From Bradyrhizobium sp. sGM-13 (lineage in GTDB: Bacteria; Pseudomonadota; Alphaproteobacteria; Rhizobiales; Xanthobacteraceae): 64,000 nt of DNA. The stretch lies in the NCBI RefSeq assembly GCF_018398875.1, contig NZ_JAGWDK010000009.1, positions 62,001-126,000 of the forward strand, in the 5' to 3' direction. The stretch's first letter is position 1; each line of letters opens with the position of its first letter. This document shows positions 45,755 through 55,139 of the stretch, in pieces. A program made the translations under genes and the position numbers. The notes under the pieces were generated by a model. It did not search any database. It was not told where the DNA came from and saw only the letters and a list, made by a program, of their open reading frames with translations.

Positions 45755-46606
45755 TCAGTCCCGCTTGCCCTGCACCCAGTGCTCGAGCATCTGCAAGGCC
45801 GTGGCGCGATCGTCGTCGGAGGCCTTGGCGAACGCGCGGTTATAGCTTTCGCGGATCCAGGTCTCATCGGGCGCGGCGTTGTCACGCGCCAGCGTCAGCC
45901 ACATCAATCCGCGGGCGGCCTGCCGCGGCAGCCGGTCGCCGTTGAACAGCATCTGGCCGAGCATGGCCTGCGCCTGATGCTGGCCCTTCTGGGCAGCCAG
46001 ACCAAGCCAGCGCGCCCCATAGCGGAAATCGTCCCGCGAGGCGTCCGGGGTCTTCAGATAAAGCCGCGCCAGATCGTATTGCGCGTCGGCATTGCCGAAA
46101 TAGGACGCGGCATAGGAGAACATCTCCCGGGCGCGTTCGGTATCCGCCTTGATCTTGGAATTCGGGATGCCATTGAGGTAGTAGCGCCCTAGCGCCACGA
46201 AGGCGTTGGCCACGATCGCGGCCTGCGGCGCCGACGGGCTATCCTCGGCATGCTGGTTGGCGATACGGCTGAAATATTCAAACGCGCGCAGGTCATCCTG
46301 CACCACGCCATCGCCGTCGGCATACATCCGGCCGAGTTTCCACTGCGCGACGGGATGGCCACCCTCGGCGGCGTATTGCAGCGAAGTCAGCGAAGGCGCG
46401 TTAACCGCAGTCGCCGTGGCGGTAGCCGTCCCGGGCGCAGCCTTCTTCAGCGCCTGCGCCGTGACGGCCTGCGCGGCCGCGGGCTGGTTCATTATGGGGA
46501 GCGCGGCGTCCGGCTTTACCGGTGCGCCATCAAATGCGAATCCGGGAGCGGCCACTGGTGCGGCCCCCAACATCAACGCAAGAATGATACGCCTAGATGT
46601 CCGCAT
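45755..46606 (-). CDS. Sel1-repeat (tetratricopeptide-like) secreted protein
   Basis: A 283-residue protein: signal peptide ([20 protein letters not shown]), Ala/Thr-rich linker, then Sel1-like repeats of about 36 residues such as [56 protein letters not shown] and [20 protein letters not shown]. These repeats act as protein-binding scaffolds; the bacterial roles range from polysaccharide synthesis to signalling. The ATG at 46606 overlaps the ilvD stop by 14 bases; an alternative GTG lies at 46627. No known function for this copy. Confidence 0.82.
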   Translation of the reverse strand: MRTSRRIILALMLGAAPVAAPGFAFDGAPVKPDAALPIMNQPAAAQAVTAQALKKAAPGTATATATAVNAPSLTSLQYAAEGGHPVAQWKLGRMYADGDGVVQDDLRAFEYFSRIANQHAEDSPSAPQAAIVANAFVALGRYYLNGIPNSKIKADTERAREMFSYAASYFGNADAQYDLARLYLKTPDASRDDFRYGARWLGLAAQKGQHQAQAMLGQMLFNGDRLPRQAARGLMWLTLARDNAAPDETWIRESYNRAFAKASDDDRATALQMLEHWVQGKRD

Positions 46607-48317
46607 AACACTGTTTCTCGTGCGCACCGCCAGGATGGGTCACAGCCCCATCCACCGCCGGCCCAACCTGTTGGGCATATTTCCACAGCGCACCCGACGT
46701 ATGGTTAGTCTGTCGAGGCAGCCATTTGGTTTTACGGTCGGCGAGTTCGGCGTCGGTCAATTTTACGTTAAGAGTACCGGCCTCGGCGTCGATCTCGATA
46801 ATGTCACCATTTTGCAACAGGGCGATCGGGCCGCCCACGGCCGCCTCCGGTCCGACATGGCCGATGCAGAAGCCACGGGTGGCGCCAGAGAACCGGCCGT
46901 CGGTGATCAGGGCGACCTTGCCGCCCATCCCCTGCCCGGTCAGCGCCGCCGTGGTCGAGAGCATCTCCCGCATGCCGGGGCCGCCGCGCGGCCCCTCGTA
47001 GCGGATCACGATGACCTCGCCTTCCTTGTAGGTTTTCTTCTGGACCGACTCGAAGGCGTCTTCCTCGCGATCGAAGCAACGGGCAGGACCAGCAAATTTC
47101 AACTTCGACATGCCCGCGACCTTCACGATCGCGCCCTCCGGCGCGAGATTACCCTTCAACCCGACAACGCCTCCCGTGACGGTGATCGGGTTGTCGGCGG
47201 ACCGCACCACATCCTGGTGCGGATTCCATTTCACGCTCTTGAGATTTTCGGCGATCGTACGGCCCGTGACGGTAATGCAATCTCCGTGCAGGTGGCCATT
47301 GTCGAGCAGCGTCTTCATCAGAAGCGGAATGCCACCAACCTCGAACATGTCTTTGGCAACATAACGGCCCCCTGGCTTCAAATCCGCGACATAAGGAGTC
47401 TTTTTGAAGATTTCGGCGACGTCGAATAAGTCAAACTTTATCCCACACTCATGCGCAATCGCCGGCAGGTGCAGCGCAGCATTGGTCGACCCGCCGGAGG
47501 CGGCAACCACGGCGGCGGCGTTTTCCAGCGAGCGGCGGGTGACAATGTCGCGCGGGCGGATGTTGGCTGCGATCAGCTCCAGAATCTTCTCGCCGGCTGC
47601 GGTGCAAAACGCGTCGCGAATCTCGTAAGGCGCCGGCGCGCCGGCCGAATAGGGCAGCGCCAGGCCAATCGCCTCTGACACGGTCGCCATGGTGTTGGCG
47701 GTGAATTGCGCGCCGCAGGCTCCGGCCGAGGGGCAAGCCACCCGCTCGATTTCGTCGAGATCGGCATCCGACATATCACCGACCGAGTGTCGGCCTACGG
47801 CTTCGAACATGTCCTGTACCGTGACTTGCTGGCCGCGGAAATTGCCCGGCAGAATCGAGCCGCCATAGATGAAGATCGAGGGCACGTTGAGCCTGACCAT
47901 CGCCATCATCATGCCCGGCAGCGACTTGTCGCAGCCGGCGAGCCCGACGAGGGCGTCGTAGGCGTGGCCGCGGACGGTCAGCTCGACCGAGTCGGCGATG
48001 CATTCCCTGGACGGCAGGGACGAGCGCATGCCGTCGTGGCCCATGGCGATGCCGTCGGTCACGGTGATGGTGCAGAATTCGCGCGGGGTGCCGCCGGCGG
48101 CCGCGACGCCTTTCTTGACCGCCTGCGCCTGGCGCATCAGCGAGATATTGCAGGGTGCTGCTTCATTCCAGCAGGACGCCACGCCGACGAAAGGCTGGTG
48201 GATCTGCTGGGTGGTCAGCCCCATCGCGTAGAGATAGGACCGATGAGGGGCACGTTCCGGCCCCTCCGTCACGTGACGGCTCGGCAACCTCTTCTTGATG
48301 TCGGTCTTGGCGTCCAT
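46593..48317 (-). CDS. ilvD: dihydroxy-acid dehydratase
   Basis: A 574-residue Fe-S dehydratase of branched-chain amino acid synthesis that converts 2,3-dihydroxy-isovalerate and -methylvalerate to the 2-keto acids. Three cluster cysteines are seen: [20 protein letters not shown] and SAGACGAQF, the set found in [2Fe-2S] dehydratases. Metal-site lysine region [11 protein letters not shown]. The start at 48317 ([15 protein letters not shown]) gives the usual length; upstream frame extension to 48395 is dropped. Strongly conserved; likely essential for branched-chain amino acid synthesis. Confidence 0.94.
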   Translation of the reverse strand: MDAKTDIKKRLPSRHVTEGPERAPHRSYLYAMGLTTQQIHQPFVGVASCWNEAAPCNISLMRQAQAVKKGVAAAGGTPREFCTITVTDGIAMGHDGMRSSLPSRECIADSVELTVRGHAYDALVGLAGCDKSLPGMMMAMVRLNVPSIFIYGGSILPGNFRGQQVTVQDMFEAVGRHSVGDMSDADLDEIERVACPSAGACGAQFTANTMATVSEAIGLALPYSAGAPAPYEIRDAFCTAAGEKILELIAANIRPRDIVTRRSLENAAAVVAASGGSTNAALHLPAIAHECGIKFDLFDVAEIFKKTPYVADLKPGGRYVAKDMFEVGGIPLLMKTLLDNGHLHGDCITVTGRTIAENLKSVKWNPHQDVVRSADNPITVTGGVVGLKGNLAPEGAIVKVAGMSKLKFAGPARCFDREEDAFESVQKKTYKEGEVIVIRYEGPRGGPGMREMLSTTAALTGQGMGGKVALITDGRFSGATRGFCIGHVGPEAAVGGPIALLQNGDIIEIDAEAGTLNVKLTDAELADRKTKWLPRQTNHTSGALWKYAQQVGPAVDGAVTHPGGAHEKQCYADI

Positions 48318-49186
48318 CAGCGGAACCTGTTCTCCCAGCCATCTCCCTGTCGGTCTCGGGAGCAATTTCCCGTCGCCTTTGCCCGCTGTGGCCAATCAGC
48401 TATGAAAGAAATGGTTTCATGGAGGGGTGTGGCCAAAAAGCGGCGCAAGCAAGAGGCAGCCGGGGCAGCTAACCAAATGTTCCCCTGCTGTTGCAGTTTC
48501 GCAACAATCGTGGCCCAGCGGCAACCATTATTTGAGCTTATCAAATCGGCGGTACCCTCGAAGAACCTCGTTCCGGGAGGCCCAGACCCTCAACCGATCA
48601 CAACCTGAGGGCGATCGACGACGGGAAGTCCAGCGCGGGAATCGCCCACGCATCCGGACCGACATTTGCCGAGCGCCCAGCCTCGCTGCGAATCGGACAA
48701 CGCAATCCGAACGACATCAACGTCGCCTGTCTTTTGATTGCGCCATTGCACACACGAAAAACTGCATCCCATGCCATCATGCATGGCATTCGAAGGGGAT
48801 CGCGTCATTTTTGTGCGACCGGCACTTTTTGCGCCAGTTTTCGTCACGCAATGATGCGGCTCGCAACATGCGCATCGTCGGCGCTTGTCATTCATATGCG
48901 AGAGAGAACAACGCGGTACGCCATTATCGCAGATGTTTTTATTGCCGGCTGGAATTGAGGCGCACGCCCAAGGATCGGCGCACGAACGCCTTTCGCGTCA
49001 CCATATTGCCCCTGCACAGCGCAAATCCGCCGCGCACACGTCCAGCCACGGGCCCGTTTTCCTGTTTCTTCTTCGATGCGGGTGAAGGATCCTGCCTCAC
49101 GTCCTTCCCGCGCGCATCACGCGAGGCTTTCTCAAAGTCCGTGGTCGTTTCTAGTCCGTGAGGCCTCTGAGTAAGAGGTTCGACTA
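48318..49186. other. 869-base non-coding region before the RTX-type gene
   Basis: Between divergent ilvD and the RTX-type gene. The base composition is less GC-rich in parts. An open frame on the plus strand (48427-49161) has no ribosome site and an amino acid make-up unlike a real protein (Arg/Ser/Cys-rich), so I reject it. A small palindrome ATGCCAT/ATGGCAT lies at 48771-48789. Probably holds promoters for both genes and a long leader for the RTX gene. Confidence 0.5.
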
Positions 49187-50143
49187 ATGGCACGCTTCAA
49201 TCTGAACAGGTTCTTCGACGACGGCCGTCTCGATGATTTTTTAGCCAGGTTTACGGGCGGCAGCGCCGACCATGATCATCTGAACGGCACGACGGGCAAC
49301 AACGTCTTGTACTCCGGTGCCAAGGCGGACTCGGTCGCCGGCATGGCCGGTAACGACACGCTGAACGCCGGCTCCGGCGACGACAAGGTTTGGGGTGGCT
49401 CGGGCAACGACAATCTCTCGGGCGGCTCCGGCGCCGATCTCCTGGTCGGCGGCTTCGGCGCTGACCGCATGGATGGCGGCTCCGGCAATGACGTGCTGCT
49501 CAGCCGGTCGGACGCCGGCGAGATGGTCGCGGCCCAGGACGGCACGACCCAGATCTTCGCGGAGGAAACCGCTGCGTTCAAGGCGGTCAACGATACCCTC
49601 ACCGGCGGCAGGGGCGGCGACACCTTCCGCTTCGAAGGCATGGTGAACGCCAAGGACGAGATCGTCGCCAAGCATGTCAACGACGATGGCACCATCGACT
49701 GGGTTGGCGTCACCGGCGAGAACAACGCCACTCACGATCACTGGGTCGACGGCTTCGGCAACGACGTGATCCGCGACTTCAATCGCGCCCAGGGCGACAA
49801 GATCGAAATCTCGGCGCACACCGCCGAGGTCAAGTCGATCGAGCACAAGGACAGCAACGGCGACGGCAGGAACGACTATAGCGTGATCACCGTCATCAGC
49901 CAGCAAGGTAATGCCGGCGCGCATGACGAGGATCTGCTCGGCACCATCACCGTCTACGGCAACCTGGTGAAGCAGAGCGACATCAACGTTACCCAAACCG
50001 TGTATGGCGCCTACGAGAAGGTTGGCGAACTCGGCGGCGCGCACTTCGATATCGAAGACGACGGCGTGCTGGCCGGTGGCGGCACCGACGGCGGCCACCA
50101 CAACGAAATGACGGCGATGGCCAACATGGCCACCTACGCGTAA
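49187..50143 (+). CDS. RTX-type calcium-binding repeat protein
   Basis: A 318-residue protein with nonapeptide RTX repeats (GGxGxDxUx): AGMAGNDTLNAGSGDDKV, GGSGNDNLSGGSGADLLVGG, FGADRMDGGSGNDVLL, and a late GGRGGDTFRFEG (residues 40-155). The C-terminal part (150-318) has a jelly-like DFNRAQGDKIEISAHTAE typical of secreted repeat proteins, with SKxDxNGDGRNDYSV calcium loop resemblance. Such proteins leave by type I secretion with a C-terminal signal; no ABC/HlyD genes lie nearby. The start ATG follows AAGAGG. Function unknown. Confidence 0.85.
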   Translation: MARFNLNRFFDDGRLDDFLARFTGGSADHDHLNGTTGNNVLYSGAKADSVAGMAGNDTLNAGSGDDKVWGGSGNDNLSGGSGADLLVGGFGADRMDGGSGNDVLLSRSDAGEMVAAQDGTTQIFAEETAAFKAVNDTLTGGRGGDTFRFEGMVNAKDEIVAKHVNDDGTIDWVGVTGENNATHDHWVDGFGNDVIRDFNRAQGDKIEISAHTAEVKSIEHKDSNGDGRNDYSVITVISQQGNAGAHDEDLLGTITVYGNLVKQSDINVTQTVYGAYEKVGELGGAHFDIEDDGVLAGGGTDGGHHNEMTAMANMATYA

Positions 50144-50657
50144 GCGAAGGAGCTCAGGTCTCAAACACCTGAAAGGGTCGGCTTTCCGGCCCTTGCACCT
50201 CCAGCGTCCGGTGTCGATTCAATCGTCACCGGGCGCAAGGCTGCATCGGCGCGCATGCGCGACCAGTGGCTAGTCGTGGCTTACGCTTGCCGGCAAGCAA
50301 AGCGACCATTGTGTGAAAATGCCCGGCCACGAGGTCAACGCGACTTCCCGCTGGTCGTCCTCGAGAGATCCCCGGCGGGCGGTGGGGTCTGGTCTCGCAC
50401 CGTGGATCCCGGTATTCCGCTGGGTCCGGGACTACTGGGAACATGCGCGATGTTCTCCCATGCAAGGGCGGCAATCATCAGAATGATTTGCTGCAGCGAT
50501 AACGGCAAAAGTTCGCAAGCTGATTAAGCCACGATCTTGACTGTCCGCATGCCGGCCTCCGGGAACTGGTTCCATTTGCGTGCCTATGGTAGACACTCCA
50601 TATGTGTTGCGGCGATCGTGTGGTACCGGCGCGGCCCGCGCCACAGAAGGTAAAGTC
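50144..50657. other. intergenic region between RTX-type and CNNM genes
   Basis: 514 bases with no supported gene. Includes the hairpin at 50173-50194 after the RTX gene, a GGGAACAT...ATGTTCTCCC inverted repeat near 50437-50460, and GGAACTGGTTCC at about 50562, a 12-base perfect palindrome. Function of these is unknown. Confidence 0.45.
50173..50194 (+). terminator. hairpin after the RTX-type gene
   Basis: AAGGGTCGG (50173-50181), loop CTTT, CCGGCCCTT (50186-50194): nine pairs with one G-U. The tail (GCACCT) is not T-rich, so termination is uncertain. The same arm sequence recurs at 52202-52224. Confidence 0.4.
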
Positions 50658-51947
50658 GTGTTATACCTAGACCTCGGGATCGTCACGATCCTGATTGTTC
50701 TCAACGGCCTACTCGCAATGTCGGAGTTGGCCATTGTGTCCTCGCGTCCGGCGAGGCTGGCCGGCCTTGTCGAGAAGCGCGTCAAAGGAGCCCGCCGCGC
50801 CCTTGCGCTGGCATCTGATCCCGGCAAATTCCTGTCGACGGTTCAAATCGGCATTACCCTGATTGGCGTGTTGTCCGGCGCTTTCTCAGGCGCGACGTTA
50901 GGGCTGCGTCTTGCATCTTGGCTGATCGAGGCCGGCCTGTCGCCTGCCCTTGCAGAGCCGGCCGGAGTTGGCGTTGTGGTGGCTTTCATCACCTATGCGT
51001 CACTGATTATCGGCGAGCTCGTTCCGAAGCAGATTGCGCTTCGTGATCCAGAGGCCATAGCAGTGAAGGTGGCACCTGCGATGGTGTTGCTTGCCAAGGT
51101 GTCGCATCCGCTGGTGTGGCTGCTTGATCGATCCGGCAAGATATTGCTGTGGCTGTTGGGTCATCGAGAGGAAGCGGGCGATAGAGTTAGTGAGGATGAA
51201 ATTCGATCGCTTGTCGCCGAGGCCGAGAATGCCGGAGTATTAGAACCCGGCGAAAAGGAATGGATCGCCGGGGTGATGCGGCTCGGCGATCTGGCCGTGG
51301 GGGCGGTAATGACCCCACGTCACGAGGTAGACTCTATCAACTTGGAAGACAGTAACGACCAAATTTTCGCTGACCTCTTGGAGAGCAAACACTCCCATCT
51401 CGTCGTCTTTGATGGCAATCACGAAGGCGCGGTAGGCATCGTGAGTGCAAAAGATTTGCTTGACGTCTACCTGGCGGGCAAGATCCCCAAAGTCCGAGAT
51501 CTCGTTCGCGAAGCACCCATAATGCCGGAAGCGCTCGATGCTCGAGATGTGGTTACGCTCTTGCGCGGTGCACCTGTTCACGTGGGACTGGTGCATGACG
51601 AATATGGCGTTTTCCAAGGCGTCGTGACCAGCGCTGACATCCTCGAAGCGATCGTCGGCTCCTTCAATACCAAAGACGGGCCGGTTGAGCCTGCTGCCGT
51701 AAAGCGTGACGACGGATCGTATTTAATCTCCGGTTGGATGCCGGCGGTTGAGGCCGCACATTTGCTCGGAATTGCCCTTCCTGCATCGCGGCCCTATCAG
51801 ACGTTTGCCGGCTTTCTGCTTCAAGAGTTTGGCAAGATTCCCAACGTGGGCGATAGAATTGAAGATGAGGGATGGCAGTTTGAGGTTGCCGATCTCGACG
51901 GCAGGCGGATTGACAAGGTGTTGGCCAGTCGACTTGAGCCGGCATGA
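50658..51947 (+). CDS. CNNM-CBS-CorC family membrane protein (hemolysin family)
   Basis: A 429-residue inner membrane protein with an N-terminal CNNM (DUF21) domain of four membrane segments (TILIVLNGLLAMSELAIVSS, TVQIGITLIGVLSGAFSGAT, VVVAFITYASLIIGELVPKQ and others), a CBS pair (about residues 210-330, with VGAVMTPRHEV, LVVFDGNHEGAVGIVSAKDL), and a C-terminal CorC/HlyC domain ending DLDGRRIDKVLASRL. Members transport or regulate Mg2+ and other divalent ions. The GTG at 50658 is picked because AAGG lies just upstream and the first residues MLYLDLGIV match the family; earlier ATGs read through non-coding-like sequence. Paralogue of the 55134 gene. Confidence 0.85.
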   Translation: MLYLDLGIVTILIVLNGLLAMSELAIVSSRPARLAGLVEKRVKGARRALALASDPGKFLSTVQIGITLIGVLSGAFSGATLGLRLASWLIEAGLSPALAEPAGVGVVVAFITYASLIIGELVPKQIALRDPEAIAVKVAPAMVLLAKVSHPLVWLLDRSGKILLWLLGHREEAGDRVSEDEIRSLVAEAENAGVLEPGEKEWIAGVMRLGDLAVGAVMTPRHEVDSINLEDSNDQIFADLLESKHSHLVVFDGNHEGAVGIVSAKDLLDVYLAGKIPKVRDLVREAPIMPEALDARDVVTLLRGAPVHVGLVHDEYGVFQGVVTSADILEAIVGSFNTKDGPVEPAAVKRDDGSYLISGWMPAVEAAHLLGIALPASRPYQTFAGFLLQEFGKIPNVGDRIEDEGWQFEVADLDGRRIDKVLASRLEPA

Positions 51948-52201
51948 ATGTCGACCGGCGCAAGATGATTCCGCTGTGCTGGCCCCGACCCGCCGCCGAC
52001 TGGCAGAAGGCCCATGGATCGTTCGTTTCTGTGACGGCGTTAGGACCAAGAATCAATCCAGGCGGATGATTTTTGAGCGTTCGAGGCATCGACCGTACCG
52101 AAACGCCGACTGACGCGGGAAGCCATCGTTCCAAGCTGAAACGTCAAAACGCGTAAGGCAAACGCAGTCCAGCACTCAAACCACTTCCTGAAAATCACTT
52201 G

Positions 52202-52224
52202 CAAGGGCCGGCCGCCGGCCCTTG
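52202..52224 (-). terminator. perfect GC-rich hairpin between convergent genes
   Basis: CAAGGGCCGG (52202-52211), CCG loop, CCGGCCCTTG (52215-52224). On the minus strand the tail is CAAGTGATTTT, moderately T-rich. It lies 12 bases past the stop of the TsuA-type gene and is probably its terminator, possibly bidirectional. Confidence 0.5.
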
Positions 52225-52235
52225 CACTCCGACTT

Positions 52236-53498
52236 TCAACCTAGCGCCCCGATGCGGCGCCCCACGAGCAGTGTGGCGGCGATGCCTGTGAACACCGCCA
52301 CCGCGAAGACCCAGCCTGAGAGCGCTCCGGCCATGATGCCGGAAAGCAAAGTGCCGATCGTGCAGCCAAGGCCTGTCATGGCGCCCCAGCCAAGCAGAAT
52401 ACCGCCGATCACGCCGCGGCTGGCCTGACCAGCGGTCGGCCGCTCCGGCTTGAATTGGCCGGATACGAATGCGGCGGCAAAGGAAGCGACAACGAGCGCT
52501 GCGATGAACGCCCCGTTATTGGAAACGAGACCGTCGCGAATGACGGTGACACAGCCCCGCAGCGTATCAAGTCCCTCAAGCCTGCCGGGCGAGAGACCTG
52601 TCACCGAGGCGATCTGACGCGCGCGGCCGCCAATCTCTGCGGTGACGCCCAGCGGCGCGACGCGCAGATACGCCACCATGCCGATAACGCCAACGATCGC
52701 TCCGCCGATCCAGGCTGGCCAGCGATGGATCAGTATCTTGCGCCAGGGCGTATCGTCTACTGGCTGAGAGCGTTGCTGGCCGCCGCGCGACAGCCAGAGC
52801 GCGACGAGAGCGAGCATGATCAGGCTCGCCACCAGCGTGCCGGCATAGCCGACCCAGTGCGGCAGCCACACCATGGGCGCGCCAACGATCTGGGTCAGGT
52901 AGAGCGTATTCCAGCTCATAAAGCCGAGAATGAAGCCAATCACCGTGCCGATCAGCGCGAAAGGCGCGGTCGGCGATCCCTCGCCGAGGCGATAGAGGTG
53001 CGCGCTGACACAGGAGCCTGATATCGCCATACCTGCACCGAATGCGAGGCCGGCAACCGGCAGGACGAGGCTCACCGGGCCTATGAAGGCGTCCGGCGGC
53101 AGCCGGCCGCTGGACGGATCGGGCAGCCACGCCCCGAACACGATGGCATAGCCGACGATGCCGACCGCGAGCGCCACGAGGATTCCGAACAGGCCGCGCG
53201 GATCGCCACTGTCGAACCAGTCGCGAAAATTGCAGAAGAAGCAGAAGCGCGAGCGTTGCAGGACAATGCCGAAGGCTGCGCCCAAGAGAAGCGAGAGCGA
53301 AAGACCTGGCTGGCTGTTCAGGTGGAGCACGTAAGCCAGCGCCGCCAGCACCACCAGAAGCGCAGCCGAGACCAGCAAGCGCACGAGTGAGGGCACAAAT
53401 GCGAACGACGCCGGGGAGCCCGGCGCCGTTGCGGTCTGCGGCGCATCGATGCGATGCGCGTAAGCCTTGTCCTGCGATGTCAGCGCTTCACTTGCCAC
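52236..53498 (-). CDS. YeeE/YedE family thiosulfate transporter (TsuA-type)
   Basis: A 420-residue multi-pass membrane protein. Family motifs around the key cysteines: FGAGMAISGSCVSAHLYRLG and MTGLGCTIGTLLSGIMAGAL; also SLSLLLGAAFGIVLQRSRFC with FFCNFRDWFDSGD near the N-terminus. Homologous TsuA proteins import thiosulfate. The GTG at 53498 is inferred as start (no ATG fits); it overlaps the sulfurtransferase gene by 11 bases. Together they form an operon in which the periplasmic rhodanese may handle thiosulfate or persulfide for the transporter (inference). Confidence 0.8.
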   Translation of the reverse strand: MASEALTSQDKAYAHRIDAPQTATAPGSPASFAFVPSLVRLLVSAALLVVLAALAYVLHLNSQPGLSLSLLLGAAFGIVLQRSRFCFFCNFRDWFDSGDPRGLFGILVALAVGIVGYAIVFGAWLPDPSSGRLPPDAFIGPVSLVLPVAGLAFGAGMAISGSCVSAHLYRLGEGSPTAPFALIGTVIGFILGFMSWNTLYLTQIVGAPMVWLPHWVGYAGTLVASLIMLALVALWLSRGGQQRSQPVDDTPWRKILIHRWPAWIGGAIVGVIGMVAYLRVAPLGVTAEIGGRARQIASVTGLSPGRLEGLDTLRGCVTVIRDGLVSNNGAFIAALVVASFAAAFVSGQFKPERPTAGQASRGVIGGILLGWGAMTGLGCTIGTLLSGIMAGALSGWVFAVAVFTGIAATLLVGRRIGALG

Positions 53499-54414
53499 CC
53501 CAGACGGTCCCTGCCACGTTGACGACGGGCAAGCCAACCGCGTTTCCGTATTCGGTCCACGAGCCGTCATAGTTGCGCACATCATAGCCCAGAATCTGCG
53601 AGAGCACGAACCAGGTGTGGCTGGAGCGTTCGCCGATGCGGCAGTAGACGATGATCGGCTTCGAATCATCGATGCCCGCTGCTGCATAAAGCTTCTTCAA
53701 TTCGTCGGCCGACTTGATCGTGCCATCCTCGTTCACGGCGCGGACCCAGGGAACGTTGATCGCACCCGGGACGTGGCCGGCGCGCACCGCCAGCTCCTGC
53801 GAACCCGGAGGAGCGAACACCTTGCCGGAATACTCGTCCGGCGAGCGGATGTCGACGATGGTCGCATTGGTCTTCTTCGATACCGCGTCGTTCACGTCGG
53901 ACAGCCGCGCGCGCAGCTTGCTGTTGGGCTCGCCGATGGAAACCTGGCTCGGCGCTACCGAGGCCACACGGCTGTCGAAGGGACGCTTGTCAGCCTCCCA
54001 TTTCTTCCGGCCGCCATCGAGCAGCTTTACGTTATCGAAGCCGTAGCTTTTGAAAATCCAGGCGCCCCAGGCTGCAAACCAGTTGTTGTTGTCGCCGTAG
54101 AGGACGACGGTCGTATCCTTGTCGATGCCGAGTTTGCGGACGAGGTCCTGAAATTTCTCCTTCGTGGCGATGTCGCGACGGACCGTGTCAACCAGATCCG
54201 TGTGCCAGACAACGTTCTGCGCATTGGGGATATGGCCGCGTTCGAACAGGCCCGGTTCGACGCTCACCTCGACCACACGCACCTTGGGATCGCTAAGGTT
54301 CTTCTCCAGCCATTCGCCGTTGACGAGTGGGCCTTTCGGCGTTTGTGCAAGCGTCGGGCCTGCAAGGCCGATGAAGGTGAGTGTCACCGCAGTGAATAGC
54401 GATGCTAGTTTCAT
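53488..54414 (-). CDS. periplasmic thiosulfate sulfurtransferase (two rhodanese domains)
   Basis: A 308-residue exported protein. Signal peptide MKLASLFTAVTLTFIGLAGP to TLA; N-terminal rhodanese-like domain (inactive, with LYGDNNNWFAAW in the loop position) and C-terminal active domain with the catalytic cysteine in IVYCRIGERSSHTWF (CRIGERS loop of TST type). It transfers sulfane sulfur from thiosulfate to cyanide or another acceptor. Strong ribosome site GGAGCCTCCC region upstream. First gene of the operon with the TsuA-type transporter. Confidence 0.88.
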   Translation of the reverse strand: MKLASLFTAVTLTFIGLAGPTLAQTPKGPLVNGEWLEKNLSDPKVRVVEVSVEPGLFERGHIPNAQNVVWHTDLVDTVRRDIATKEKFQDLVRKLGIDKDTTVVLYGDNNNWFAAWGAWIFKSYGFDNVKLLDGGRKKWEADKRPFDSRVASVAPSQVSIGEPNSKLRARLSDVNDAVSKKTNATIVDIRSPDEYSGKVFAPPGSQELAVRAGHVPGAINVPWVRAVNEDGTIKSADELKKLYAAAGIDDSKPIIVYCRIGERSSHTWFVLSQILGYDVRNYDGSWTEYGNAVGLPVVNVAGTVWGGK

Positions 54415-54805
54415 GGGAGGCTCCTGATAATGGAGTTAAAGCGTTCCGTGCAAATGGATCGTCAGTATGATCGCGGCCAGACTATCCTGACGGCGAAAAG
54501 CGCCACTGCAGCGGAGGCCAGTCAATAGCTGCATTCCGGGCATACAATGAAATTCCATGCATCTCCAACAGACGGAAAGAATTGAGGCACCACCTGCGTC
54601 AAAACGCAAATGACTATCTCGGCTGTGGCAACAAGTCGCGCTGGAGCGGCTGCCCAGCGTTCAGTGACGACAGCGCTTCGAACAAGCGGCAAAGGCCATG
54701 CAGCCTCACCGGGGGAGCGGCGGATAAACTTAGACAGCCGCCGGTCACACGCCCCACATACGTAAGCCATCCTGACACATCATGAGCGAGCGCGCAGCGG
54801 CCGGG
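54415..54805. other. intergenic stretch before the Bug-receptor relic
   Basis: 391 bases with the promoter region of the sulfurtransferase gene on the minus strand near 54450. Nothing else is recognised; frames in this stretch look non-coding. Confidence 0.45.
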
Positions 54806-55139
54806 CTAATCCACCTTGACGTTGGCGGCCTTGATCATCGGCCACCATTTTTCGATCTCGGCCTTCTGCCAGGCGCCGAGTGCTTCGGGTGCGAGCTTTG
54901 TCCTTTGGCGGCATCTGCAAGCCGAGATTTCGAGCTGCTTGCGGACCGCCGGATCGCCCAACGCCTCGACCGTCGCCGCGTTCAGCTTTGCGATAACGTC
55001 CTTCGGCGTGTTCTTGAGCACCCAAAGGCCGGACCGCAGCGTGGGAAGCCTCGGCAACCCCGCCTCGTCAACGGTTGGAATATCGGCAGCCGATTCCACA
55101 CGCTTGTTATCGGTGATGGCGTAGGCCCGGATGTTACCT
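54806..55139 (-). pseudogene. C-terminal relic of a Bug/TctC receptor gene
   Basis: This stretch matches the last third of the intact receptor gene at 56493-57461 (both end QKAEI(E/A)KWWPMIKAANVKVD). The frame breaks at GAGCTTTGTCC against GAGCTTGTCC in the intact copy (one extra base) and is restored by a one-base loss near 54930 (GAGATTTCGAG versus GAGGTTTTCAAG), so the middle reads as foreign residues (ISACRCRQRTK). It lacks the signal peptide and the first two thirds. Similarity ends near 55139, where CNNM-derived sequence begins. A duplication remnant. Confidence 0.85.

Noticed and set aside
48427..49161. 244-codon frame in the gap before the RTX gene
   Set aside because: No ribosome site, composition unlike a protein, no recognisable similarity; gap treated as non-coding.
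50437..50460. GGGAACAT...ATGTTCTCCC as an SOS box
   Set aside because: Alphaproteobacterial LexA boxes are direct GTTC-N7-GTTC repeats; this is an inverted repeat with other spacing.
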